This document shows, piece by piece, positions 26,089-34,403 of a stretch of DNA of 64,000 nucleotides. The number at the start of each line of letters is the position of its first letter. Within the stretch, counting starts at the first letter, position 1. The translations under genes and the position numbers were made by a program. The DNA comes from G963691835 sp963691835. GTDB lineage: Bacteria; Pseudomonadota; Alphaproteobacteria; Thalassobaculales; Thalassobaculaceae. The notes below the pieces were generated by a model. It saw only the letters and a list, made by a program, of their open reading frames with translations, was not told the origin of the DNA and did no database searches. Where the stretch lies: contig OY829383.1 in the NCBI GenBank assembly GCA_963691835.1, forward strand, positions 3,658,001 through 3,722,000, read 5' to 3'.

Positions 26089-27261
26089 TTAAGGGATCGG
26101 CGGTTTCATTGCCAGATCCGGGTACTCGATAATCGGGACCCGCAGGCGCGGCGTAACAGGAAATGACAGCTTGTTGGGGCGGCCCGGGGGCGCCTCCGGG
26201 AGGTGCGGGATCCGCCAGCCCTGGCAGTCCGATGTACTCTCCATCATGCGCCGAGTGGCCTTGCCCAGTTCTGCCGGCGTGTTCTGGCAAGCCCAACCTT
26301 CCTCCAACTGGACGAGTTCAGATACGGCATAGATGTCATGAAGGCCGAGTTCGTCCCGCTCCTCCATCGTGTAGCGGCGGCCATCCTTGGTGTAGAGCGA
26401 GAGGTAGAGGGCCAGATCGTGGTCTCGCCAGCATCCAGGGCAATAGGGTGTTGTGAGGCAGTTCGTCATCAGCGTCGGTGTGTTCAGCGCCGAGCCCAGA
26501 TGGCTGATTCCAGAGAGGGAGCCCACCAGGAAACGTGCTCTGCTTATGGCGAAAGCGTGGAGATCGAATGCGTCCTCCAGCGAGGCAAGATCGATAAATC
26601 CCGGACGTTGTGGAAATGGGGTCATGTTCGGGTGACCGACCCGGACGACCTGGCCGCCGAGCCGGTCCACAATGTACTCAACCAGCGCCATGTACGGAAT
26701 CGGACTGACATCCCTCAGGAACCTTGAAGGCCGGTGTTTGTAGCCCGGCTCCCGGTAGTTCAGAACGCAGAACCAGCGATCCGGCGAAACCCCGTGATCG
26801 ATCAGTTTCTGTCGCAGAGGGTCAACTGATCGGTCCGGGATGGAAAGGAATCCCGGATGGTCAAATCCTGTCAGTGTTATGTAGTCCATTGATGCTGGCG
26901 AGAGTATAAGGTCCGGTACATGGCTTTTCGAGTTAATCCATCTCCTATGTTGAAATATATAGTCAGGTATTTCTTCATTATTATTAATAATGTCCTGATG
27001 TGGTTGAAAACTGTCTATTGGGATTGGGTTAAAATTTTCTGGGGCAACAAAGAAATAGTCCTTTTTGTGATTAAAATACAATAAATCATTCTTGTAATCC
27101 CGATCGTCTCTTTGATACAGAGTGAGAGTGGCGTGATCAAATAGATTTTTTACTGATGCTGCATAGATATGGTAAAATATCGTGTCGCCAACAGCTCGGC
27201 TGTTCAAGAGTGCCATGATGCGAAATGGCTGATCCGGCGATTGGCCCGGAAGTTGGTACAT
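26089..27261 (-). CDS. putative glycosyltransferase (TIGR04372-like), inserted in the kor operon
   Basis: 390 residues from ATG 27261 with GGGGA 7 nt upstream; a TTG at 27276 and an ATG at 27216 are alternatives. Segments such as FCVLNYREPGYKHRPSRFLR and FLVGSLSGISHLGSALNTP resemble TIGR04372-family proteins of polysaccharide gene sets, with a Rossmann-like C-terminal nucleotide-sugar site. The assignment is by resemblance only. It is antisense to and between korA and korB. The 5' third (about 26930-27200) is strikingly AT-rich, while the 3' half has normal GC, which suggests a mosaic or acquired gene. Confidence 0.55.
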   Translation of the reverse strand: MYQLPGQSPDQPFRIMALLNSRAVGDTIFYHIYAASVKNLFDHATLTLYQRDDRDYKNDLLYFNHKKDYFFVAPENFNPIPIDSFQPHQDIINNNEEIPDYIFQHRRWINSKSHVPDLILSPASMDYITLTGFDHPGFLSIPDRSVDPLRQKLIDHGVSPDRWFCVLNYREPGYKHRPSRFLRDVSPIPYMALVEYIVDRLGGQVVRVGHPNMTPFPQRPGFIDLASLEDAFDLHAFAISRARFLVGSLSGISHLGSALNTPTLMTNCLTTPYCPGCWRDHDLALYLSLYTKDGRRYTMEERDELGLHDIYAVSELVQLEEGWACQNTPAELGKATRRMMESTSDCQGWRIPHLPEAPPGRPNKLSFPVTPRLRVPIIEYPDLAMKPPIP

Positions 27262-27455
27262 GCAGGATCCCCACAAGAACGCTGCGGATTAAAGACTAAG
27301 CTGCATCCAGAACACCGGCCTCAATTGGGGAGTCGTGGACCGGCGGCACCCTAGAACAGGATGATGGGTACGAAAACTATCGCTCTTCAGTCAGTGTGTC
27401 GTAGACTTCCCATGTCGTCATGGAGCGACTGTGGGACGCAAAGGTCGAGGCATCG

Positions 27456-28511
27456 ATGAGCTACATTCGGAAACCGAAGTTTCATCACCCGAAGCTACCG
27501 CGCAACGAGCTGGGGCTGACCCACCGGGACTACGAAGGTTCGATGTCCACGCTCTGCGCTGGATGCGGACACGACAGCATCAGCGCGGCGTTGATTGAGG
27601 CGTTCTTTCAGTTATCGATCCCCGCACACCGGGTGGCGAAACTCTCTGGTATCGGATGCTCGTCCAAGACACCGACATACTTTCTCGGCAACAGCCACGG
27701 CTTCAACTCGGTCCACGGCCGTATGCCGTCCATCGCCACGGGCGCAAGCCTCGCGAACCGGGATCTGAAGTACATCGGCGTGTCCGGCGATGGGGACACC
27801 GCGTCGATCGGCCTCGGCCAATTCGCCCATGTGATCCGCCGTCAGTTGGACATGACATATGTGTGCGAGAACAACGGCACTTACGGTCTCACCAAAGGGC
27901 AGTTCTCGGCGACCACCGACCGCAGCAGCCTTGGCCGGAAGGGCCAGACCAACTCCTACGAGGCGATCGATTTGCCGGCCCTGGCGATCCAATTGGGCGC
28001 GAGTTTCGTCGCCCGCGGCTTCTCCGGCGACAAGGATCAACTGGTCCCGATCTTCAAGGCGGCCATCGCCCATGAGGGCTTTTCGTTCATCGACGTGATC
28101 TCCCCGTGCGTGACCTTCAACAATCACCCGGCGTCGACCAAGAGCTTTGATTTCGTACGGGAGCACAATCACGCCGTCAGCATGACCGACTTTGTTCCGG
28201 AGCATGATGAGATCACTGCCAGTTATGGAGAGGGGGAGACGATCGATGTCACTCTTCACCATGGTGGCGACATTCGTCTCCACAAGCTCGACGCGGATTA
28301 TGATCCGACCGACGCGGGCGGTGCGCTGGCCTATCTGATGCGCAAGCGCCAGGAGGGGGAGGTCGTGACCGGCGTCCTCTATGTAAACCCGGACGAGACG
28401 ACACTGGCCGAGAAGATCCGGCTCCACGAGACGCCGCTTAACGAGATGGGTGAGGCGGACCTGTGCCCGGGTTCTGACGCGCTTGAGCGCATCAACGCGG
28501 GGCTGCGCTGA
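27456..28511 (+). CDS. korB: 2-oxoacid:acceptor oxidoreductase beta subunit (KorB-like)
   Basis: 351 residues from ATG 27456, preceded by GGTCGAGG; a start at 27420 is possible. TPP/Mg-binding motif GDGDTASIGLGQF ... CENNGTYGLTKGQ and cluster cysteines CAGCGHD and GIGCSSK define the beta subunit. Together with KorA it forms the catalytic core. The gene needs its own promoter, because the 1.4-kb stretch behind korA is occupied by an antisense gene; the 194 bp before it (27262-27455) is the only candidate place. Confidence 0.9.
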   Translation: MSYIRKPKFHHPKLPRNELGLTHRDYEGSMSTLCAGCGHDSISAALIEAFFQLSIPAHRVAKLSGIGCSSKTPTYFLGNSHGFNSVHGRMPSIATGASLANRDLKYIGVSGDGDTASIGLGQFAHVIRRQLDMTYVCENNGTYGLTKGQFSATTDRSSLGRKGQTNSYEAIDLPALAIQLGASFVARGFSGDKDQLVPIFKAAIAHEGFSFIDVISPCVTFNNHPASTKSFDFVREHNHAVSMTDFVPEHDEITASYGEGETIDVTLHHGGDIRLHKLDADYDPTDAGGALAYLMRKRQEGEVVTGVLYVNPDETTLAEKIRLHETPLNEMGEADLCPGSDALERINAGLR

Positions 28512-28621
28512 CCGAGACCGATCAACGTTCCTCAACCGGCAGACAACACTCTGACGCAGACCGGGCGGACGCACAGCGGATCGCTTCGGCTCTGGGTATC
28601 TCTGATGCTCGTCCACATCCC

Positions 28622-29485
28622 TTGGCGCGGGGAGCCAGCAGCTCGGTTTGGTGCCTTCCGGCTCCCAATGGTGATCTGGTCATCCGGTTGGAGGCTCCCC
28701 GGCCGGGACGGGTTGCCCCGCCGTTCGCGGCGGATTTCGGCATTCGACGGATACTGAGCGGCCTTGGCATGCCGGTCGCGGAACCGGTCACGGGCGCATT
28801 CGAACGTCCCGGACTCCTGGACCGTGCCTGGTTGGTGGACCGGTTCGTTGCTGGAGAGCCCGTGGGTCGCAGACCGTTGCGTGATGGGGAAGTTGCTGAT
28901 CTCGCAACAGTTCTCCGTGCTGTTCATGAGATACCGGTATCGGGTTTCGGTCGCATGGTGGATCAACTCGCTCCGCTGGTGGGGCGTGCGGGATCGATGG
29001 ATGCGGGCGTCAGCAGCCGGTTTCAGCAGCCTTGGCCATGCAGCGGCCCGCCGCTACGGGATCATCCATTAGCGACGCATGCACCGGACCTTGTGGGTGC
29101 AATCCAACCCTTCAGCGGGCGAATAGCGGAGGCCGCCAACCGGTGGCCGACGGCGTTGACCCATGTGGACCTTCACGGGGGACAGATGCTCACCCAGGAC
29201 GGCCGACTGACCGCCCTTCTGGACTTTGCCGACGCATCGGTCCTGTCGCCGGTTTGGGACTTCGCTTCACTCACCTACTTCCTCGGTCCGGCCGTCGCCC
29301 GCGCTGCCCTTAAGACCTACGAAGCTGACCCGGACAGACGGCAAAGGCTCGCCCACGACGGAAGTCTCGTTTCCGTCGCGGTTGCCCTGCATCACGCAAG
29401 CCGGGCGGAGACACTTCACCTGCCTGAAAGGCGCGCCCGTGTGATCGCCTATCTGACGGCCTGGCTTAGGGCTGATTGCGGCTGA
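28622..29485 (+). CDS. phosphotransferase (APH/choline-kinase fold)
   Basis: 287 residues from TTG 28622, but the frame is open back to a CTG at 28508 that overlaps the korB stop as CTGA, adding 38 residues; no ATG or GTG exists in between, so the true start is unclear. Kinase motifs: LTHVDLHGGQML is the catalytic loop (HxDLHxxN with Q instead of N), and ALLDFADAS is the metal-binding loop. The family phosphorylates small alcohols or sugars and aminoglycosides. Substrate unknown. The N-to-Q change affects a metal ligand, so activity may be altered. Confidence 0.7.
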   Translation: MARGASSSVWCLPAPNGDLVIRLEAPRPGRVAPPFAADFGIRRILSGLGMPVAEPVTGAFERPGLLDRAWLVDRFVAGEPVGRRPLRDGEVADLATVLRAVHEIPVSGFGRMVDQLAPLVGRAGSMDAGVSSRFQQPWPCSGPPLRDHPLATHAPDLVGAIQPFSGRIAEAANRWPTALTHVDLHGGQMLTQDGRLTALLDFADASVLSPVWDFASLTYFLGPAVARAALKTYEADPDRRQRLAHDGSLVSVAVALHHASRAETLHLPERRARVIAYLTAWLRADCG

Positions 29486-29506
29486 TGCGAAGCATGGATC
29501 AGCCCG

Positions 29507-30667
29507 TCAGCGCCGCTGATCGAACCGCCGACCCACCAGCGCGCTGGCGATGTTGATCTTCTGGATGTCGATGGCGCCGCCCGCAATGCCCCAGCCCCAG
29601 GCATCTCGCATCTTCTGCTCCATGCCGTACTCTTTGGCGTAGCCGTATCCGCCCATGACCTGAAGGGCGGCACCCGTGACCTCCCGCACCATCTCGTTGG
29701 AGAAGCATTTGGCAAGCGAGCTGTCGAGAATGCTGGGCAGGCCGTCCTCGGCATTCTTGGCCGCCCGCCAGATCAAGAGCCGCGATGCCTCCACCCGCAT
29801 GGTCATCTCGGCAAGTTTCATCTGGACCGCCTGGAACTCCACCAGTTCCTTGCCGAAGGCCTTGCGTTCCTGCACGTAAGCCAGCGCCTGATCCAGAGCG
29901 GACTGCGCGATGGCGAGACACATGGTGGCGTTGCCGCAACGCTCCAGATCGAACGCTTCCATGAGTTGTTTGAAGCCGCCCGCCGGAACGATCAGGTTCT
30001 CTTTAGGGACCCGCACGTCTTCGAAGAAGATGTCGGCCGAGGGAATTCCCCGGAAACCCATGAGCTGTTCTCTGGGTCCGAAGGAGATGCCGTCCCGCTC
30101 CTTCTCCACCCAAAGCGCGCCGATGCCCTTGGCACCCGGAGCGTCGGAAAGCTTGGTGTAGACGATGTAGGCGTCCGAGTGCCCGCCGCCGGAGCACCAC
30201 CGTTTCTGCCCGTTGAGGACGAAGCCATCTCCATCTTCGACCGCCTTGGTCTTGAGGTCGGTGAGCGCTGTTCCCGCATCGGGTTCCGACATCGCGACCG
30301 CGGCGACGATCTCACCGCTGCAGACCTTTGGGACGACGCTTGATGCCAGTTTGCTGTCGGCAAAGTGCTCCACAGCCCGGATCGGGCCAACGGAGCTCTC
30401 AAAGATCGGGAACCCAACGGCCGGAGAGATTTTCGCGAACTCCTCCAGAACGATCAGCGCCTCCAGATTGCCGAGCCCGAGACCGCCATACTCTTCGGCG
30501 ACATTCACACCCAGGAAGCCCATCTCCGCGTATCGGCGGAGCCACTCTTTGGAAAGCGGCTCATCGGCGGCCTCGAGTTCCTTGGCAACGGGCGGCATTT
30601 CGTTCGTGGCGAACTGGCGGGCAGTCTCGCGGAGTTGTTCCTGCTCCGGTGTCAGGCGGAAATCCAT
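29507..30667 (-). CDS. acyl-CoA dehydrogenase with catalytic base in the IVD position
   Basis: 386 residues from ATG 30667 (GAGGA about 8 nt upstream); a start at 30724 has no site. Standard ACAD layout: alpha-helical N domain, beta domain with AMSEPDAGTALTDLKT, C domain with ERKAFGKELVEFQAVQ and QVMGGYGYAKEYGMEQKMRDA. The usual catalytic glutamate (IYEGT) is absent: the aligned stretch reads GIAGGAIDIQK. Instead E242 in FDLERCG lies where isovaleryl-CoA and long-chain dehydrogenases have their base. A branched-chain or unusual acyl-CoA substrate is therefore likely. Divergent from preT. Confidence 0.88.
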   Translation of the reverse strand: MDFRLTPEQEQLRETARQFATNEMPPVAKELEAADEPLSKEWLRRYAEMGFLGVNVAEEYGGLGLGNLEALIVLEEFAKISPAVGFPIFESSVGPIRAVEHFADSKLASSVVPKVCSGEIVAAVAMSEPDAGTALTDLKTKAVEDGDGFVLNGQKRWCSGGGHSDAYIVYTKLSDAPGAKGIGALWVEKERDGISFGPREQLMGFRGIPSADIFFEDVRVPKENLIVPAGGFKQLMEAFDLERCGNATMCLAIAQSALDQALAYVQERKAFGKELVEFQAVQMKLAEMTMRVEASRLLIWRAAKNAEDGLPSILDSSLAKCFSNEMVREVTGAALQVMGGYGYAKEYGMEQKMRDAWGWGIAGGAIDIQKINIASALVGRRFDQRR

Positions 30668-30810
30668 GGAGGGGTCCTCGGGAAGTTTCTTTGTGTGCCA
30701 AACTTTCCCGTCCTGGATCGACATAGGTCAAGAGGGCGCCCGTGCCGGTCGTCTTCGCCCGGGAGAAATCGTTAATTTGACCAGTTGATAAAAATTTCGG
30801 ATCGCGCCAC

Positions 30811-30822
30811 CATCCATGGATG
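30811..30822. promoter_or_regulatory. 12-bp perfect palindrome before preT, candidate operator
   Basis: CATCCATGGATG, immediately upstream of the preT ribosome binding site (GAGGAGG at 30833-30839). A second symmetric pair, GGTCAA (30726-30731) and TTGACC (30777-30782), lies in the same divergent region. A regulator of pyrimidine catabolism could bind here; none is encoded nearby. Confidence 0.3.
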
Positions 30823-30844
30823 ATCTATCCGAGAGGAGGGGCGC

Positions 30845-32182
30845 ATGACGCGAGGCTTCGAGGGGGCGGATGTCAAGGCGGGCCGGTTGGACGCCGAGGC
30901 TTACCAGGACAACTTCGCTGATTTGCATCCCGCACTGAGTCGGCATGAGGCGTTCGTCGCCGCGGACCGGTGCTACTTCTGCTGGGATGCGCCGTGCGTG
31001 ACCGCGTGCCCCACCAGCATTGATATCCCAATGTTCATCCGTCAGATCGCCGCGGACAATCCGGACGGTGCTGCCGAGACGATCTTCGATCAGAATATTC
31101 TGGGCGGAATGTGCGCCCGGGTCTGTCCGACGGAAACCCTATGCGAGCAAGCGTGCGTTCGGGAGACGGCGGAGGGTAAGCCGGTTCAGATCGGGCTTTT
31201 GCAGCGGTATGCGACCGACCACCTTATGGCGACAGGAAAACAGCCCTACACGCGGGCGGCGGACACCGGGAAACGGGTCGCGGTGGTCGGCGCTGGTCCG
31301 GCCGGTCTCGCCTGTGCCCACCGTCTCGCGATGAAGGGGCACACGGTCACGATTTTCGATGCGAAACCGAAGGCCGGTGGGCTGAACACCTATGGTATCG
31401 CAGCTTACAAGACCGTCGATGATTTCGCTGCGGCCGAGGTCGAGTACATCGTTTCCATTGGTGGCATCACGATCGAGACGGGAAAGGCTCTCGGCACTGA
31501 CATCACGCTTGAAGAACTCTGTACCACCTACAGTGCCGTGTTCCTGGGTATGGGGCTCGGCGGTGTGAACGGCCTCGGCGTCGATGGCGGTGAGTTGCCC
31601 GGCGTGGAAGATGCCGTGGACTTCATCGCGGAGCTTCGGGACAGCACCGATCTCTCCAGTCTTCCCATCGGCCGACGTGTCGTCGTCATCGGTGGCGGTA
31701 TGACAGCGGTGGATGCAGCGGTGCAGTCCAAGCTTCTCGGCGCCGAGGACGTCACCATCGTCTACCGGCGGGGCAAGTACCGGATGAACGCCTCGCTCTA
31801 CGAGCAGGATCTTGCGGCAACCAAGGGTGTCCGCATCAAACACAACGCCAAGCCGGTCAAGGTCGTCGACGGTGCCGACGGGCGCGGCGTCGAGTTCGAG
31901 TACACGCACGATGTCGATGGTCGCCTGGAAGGGACGGGGGAGACCTTCTTTGTCCCGGCCGACACGGTTTTGAAGGCGATTGGTCAGACCTTTTTGCCAG
32001 ACCTTGTGCCGGGTGTTGCGTTGGACGGCGGCCGGATCGCGGTGAATGCCAGTTTCAGGACCAATCTGGAAACGGTCTGGGCCGGCGGTGACTGCGTCAC
32101 AGGCGGAGAGGATTTGACGGTCACCGCCGTCGCTCACGGGCGTGATGCGGCCGAGGCGATGCATTCGGCGATGATGGGCTGA
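30845..32182 (+). CDS. preT: NAD-dependent dihydropyrimidine dehydrogenase subunit PreT
   Basis: 445 residues. FAD/NAD and Fe-S subunit of the enzyme that reduces uracil and thymine to the dihydro forms, first step of reductive pyrimidine breakdown. N-terminal cysteine cluster CYFCWDAPCVTACPTSIDIP and GGMCARVCPTETLCEQAC; FAD fold VAVVGAGPAGLACAHRLA; NAD fold VVVIGGGMTAVDAAVQSK. Strong ribosome site GAGGAGGGGC before the ATG. preA follows after 50 bp. Confidence 0.92.
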   Translation: MTRGFEGADVKAGRLDAEAYQDNFADLHPALSRHEAFVAADRCYFCWDAPCVTACPTSIDIPMFIRQIAADNPDGAAETIFDQNILGGMCARVCPTETLCEQACVRETAEGKPVQIGLLQRYATDHLMATGKQPYTRAADTGKRVAVVGAGPAGLACAHRLAMKGHTVTIFDAKPKAGGLNTYGIAAYKTVDDFAAAEVEYIVSIGGITIETGKALGTDITLEELCTTYSAVFLGMGLGGVNGLGVDGGELPGVEDAVDFIAELRDSTDLSSLPIGRRVVVIGGGMTAVDAAVQSKLLGAEDVTIVYRRGKYRMNASLYEQDLAATKGVRIKHNAKPVKVVDGADGRGVEFEYTHDVDGRLEGTGETFFVPADTVLKAIGQTFLPDLVPGVALDGGRIAVNASFRTNLETVWAGGDCVTGGEDLTVTAVAHGRDAAEAMHSAMMG

Positions 32183-32232
32183 AACGCTGAGAGGCGGGCT
32201 CAGAGACAGAGTTTAGCGAGGAGGACGGAGCC

Positions 32233-33540
32233 ATGGCGGACCTGCGGAACGACTTTGTGGGGATTAAGTCGCCCAATCCCTTCTGGCTGGCCTCGGCGCC
32301 GCCGACCGACAAGGAGTACAATGTCGTCCGAGCCTTTAAGGCCGGGTGGGGTGGTGTGGTCTGGAAGACACTCGGACTCGATCCGCACATCGTGAACGTC
32401 AACGGACCACGCTACGGCGCGATTTGGGGGGCGGACCGGCGCCTTCTCGGCCTCAACAACATCGAGCTCATCACCGATCGTCCGCTTCAGACCAACCTGG
32501 ACGAGATCAAGAACGTGAAACGCGATTGGCCGGACAGAGCCATGATCGTCTCGCTGATGGTCCCCTGCGAGGAGGTCTGCTGGACCGAGATCCTGAAGAA
32601 GGTCGAAGATACCGGTGCGGATGGCATCGAGCTCAACTTCGGCTGCCCTCACGGCATGTCGGAGCGGGGTATGGGCTCGGCCGTCGGTCAGGTCCCCGAA
32701 TACATCGAGATGGTCACCCGTTGGTGCAAGGCGGCGACACGCATGCCGGTGATCGTCAAGCTGACCCCGAACATCACCGATATCCGCTATCCGGCGCGGG
32801 CGGCGAAGGCCGGTGGGGCGGATGCGGTCTCCCTGATCAATACGGTCAGTTCCATCACGTCCGTCAACCTGGACCAGATGGCGCCGGAGCCGACCATTGA
32901 TGGGAAGGGCAGTCACGGCGGCTATTGCGGCCCTGCCGTGAAGCCCATCGCGCTCAACATGGTCGCTGAAATCGCCCGTGATGCGGAGACCCAAGGTCTG
33001 CCGATTTCCGGCATTGGCGGGGTCACAACCTGGCGTGACGCCGCCGAGTTCATGGCGCTTGGAGCAGGCAATGTTCAGGTTTGTACAGCGGCGATGACCT
33101 ATGGCTTCAAGATCGTCGAAGAAATGACCACCGGCCTCAACCGGTGGATGGATGAGAAGGGCTATGACCGCCTTGATCAGTTCACCGGGCTTGCGACACC
33201 GAACGTGACGGACTGGCAGTACCTGAACCTCGACTACGTGACCAAGGCCCGGATCAACCAGGATCTCTGCATCCAGTGCGGCCGGTGTCACGTGGTCTGC
33301 GAGGACACCTCGCACCAAGCAATCACCTCAAGCGTGAACGGTGAGCGGCGCTTTGAGGTCATTGATGAGGAATGCGTGGCCTGCAATCTCTGTGTGAACG
33401 TCTGCCCGGTCGACGGGTGCATCACGATGGAGACCTTGGCTCCAGGGGCCGTGGACGCGCGCACCGGACGGACCGTGACCGGCGACTACGCGAACTGGAC
33501 GACGCACCCGAACAACCCGGCGTCCGCAGCCGCGGAGTAG
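32233..33540 (+). CDS. preA: NAD-dependent dihydropyrimidine dehydrogenase subunit PreA
   Basis: 435 residues. FMN-binding DHOD-like barrel (GIKSPNPFWLASAPPTD, then ELNFGCPHGMSERGMGS near the active site and PISGIGGVTTWRDAAEF at the phosphate site). A C-terminal ferredoxin domain has CIQCGRCHVVCED and CVACNLCVNVCPVDGC. It forms the heteromer with PreT. Dihydropyrimidinase and beta-ureidopropionase, the next two steps, are not within this window. Confidence 0.93.
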   Translation: MADLRNDFVGIKSPNPFWLASAPPTDKEYNVVRAFKAGWGGVVWKTLGLDPHIVNVNGPRYGAIWGADRRLLGLNNIELITDRPLQTNLDEIKNVKRDWPDRAMIVSLMVPCEEVCWTEILKKVEDTGADGIELNFGCPHGMSERGMGSAVGQVPEYIEMVTRWCKAATRMPVIVKLTPNITDIRYPARAAKAGGADAVSLINTVSSITSVNLDQMAPEPTIDGKGSHGGYCGPAVKPIALNMVAEIARDAETQGLPISGIGGVTTWRDAAEFMALGAGNVQVCTAAMTYGFKIVEEMTTGLNRWMDEKGYDRLDQFTGLATPNVTDWQYLNLDYVTKARINQDLCIQCGRCHVVCEDTSHQAITSSVNGERRFEVIDEECVACNLCVNVCPVDGCITMETLAPGAVDARTGRTVTGDYANWTTHPNNPASAAAE

Positions 33541-33562
33541 GGCGCGAGATAGGGCAGGGCCC

Positions 33563-34369
33563 TCAGGCCTGTGTGCATTTGAGGGTCATGCCGCCGTCCA
33601 CCACGATCTCCGCTCCGGTCACATAGCGTGCGTCGTCGGAGACCAGGAACAGGGCGCAGTTCGCCACATCCCAACCGGTTCCCATGTAACCCATGGGAAT
33701 GCGGGCCTCCCGGCGTTTGATCAGCACTTCCGCGTCCCCGCCTGACTGTTGTCCGGCCAGATACGCTTCGACCAGGGGCGTGTGCATTTGCCCGGGGATG
33801 ACCGTGTTGCAGCGGATGCCCTTCGGTGCGTACTCGAGGGCAACGGACCGGGAGAAGCGCACAACGGCGGCCTTCGCCACCTGGTAGGCAATCTGTTGCT
33901 GGCCCGTGAATGTAACCCCGGACGTGGATCCGATATTCACGATGGCCCCGCCGCCGCGCTCCTCCATCAACGGCAAGGCTCGGCGGGTCGCCAGAAAGAC
34001 GTGCTTGAGATTGACGTCGATCTGCCCGTCCCAATCAGCTTCCGAGAGGTCCGTGGGGCCGCCGGCCAGTGCGGTGCCGACATTGTTGTCCAGGATATCC
34101 AGCCCGCCGAACGCGTCGACGCAGGCGGTCATCATCTCTTCGACCTCACTGTCATTTGTCACATCGGCGACGTGAGAGACGCATTGCCCGCCTTCGCCCC
34201 GGATGATCCCGTAGGTCTCTTCAACCGCGTCCGGCCGGTTGTCGACCAGGAAGACCTTAGCCCCTTCCCGGGCGAATAGAGTCGCCGTCGCTTTGCCGTT
34301 TCCCCAGCCGGGCCCGATCGAGCCGGCGCCGGTGACCATGGCGACCTTGCCTTCGAGGCGTTTAGCCAT
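33563..34369 (-). CDS. SDR family oxidoreductase
   Basis: 268 residues. Classical short-chain dehydrogenase: cofactor loop VTGAGSIGPGWGNGKA (a longer version of TGxxxGxG), DNNVG after beta-4, S in NIGSTSGVTF and the Y-x3-K pair in IAYQVAKAAV, all intact. C-terminal VTGAEIVVDGGMTL is the usual end. The reaction is probably NAD(P)-dependent oxidation of a hydroxyl group; substrate unknown. It runs in the same direction as, and 34 bp after, a second SDR gene, with which it is likely cotranscribed. Confidence 0.85.
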   Translation of the reverse strand: MAKRLEGKVAMVTGAGSIGPGWGNGKATATLFAREGAKVFLVDNRPDAVEETYGIIRGEGGQCVSHVADVTNDSEVEEMMTACVDAFGGLDILDNNVGTALAGGPTDLSEADWDGQIDVNLKHVFLATRRALPLMEERGGGAIVNIGSTSGVTFTGQQQIAYQVAKAAVVRFSRSVALEYAPKGIRCNTVIPGQMHTPLVEAYLAGQQSGGDAEVLIKRREARIPMGYMGTGWDVANCALFLVSDDARYVTGAEIVVDGGMTLKCTQA

Positions 34370-34403
34370 TCCTGGTTCTCCTTCTCAAATGGCGCGGCTG
34401 GCC

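Noticed and set aside
22336..32182. Possible duplication between the KorC-like and PreT proteins
   Set aside because: Both have a glutamate-synthase-type Fe-S/FAD/NAD arrangement, but this is a widespread domain family and the two are not close copies.
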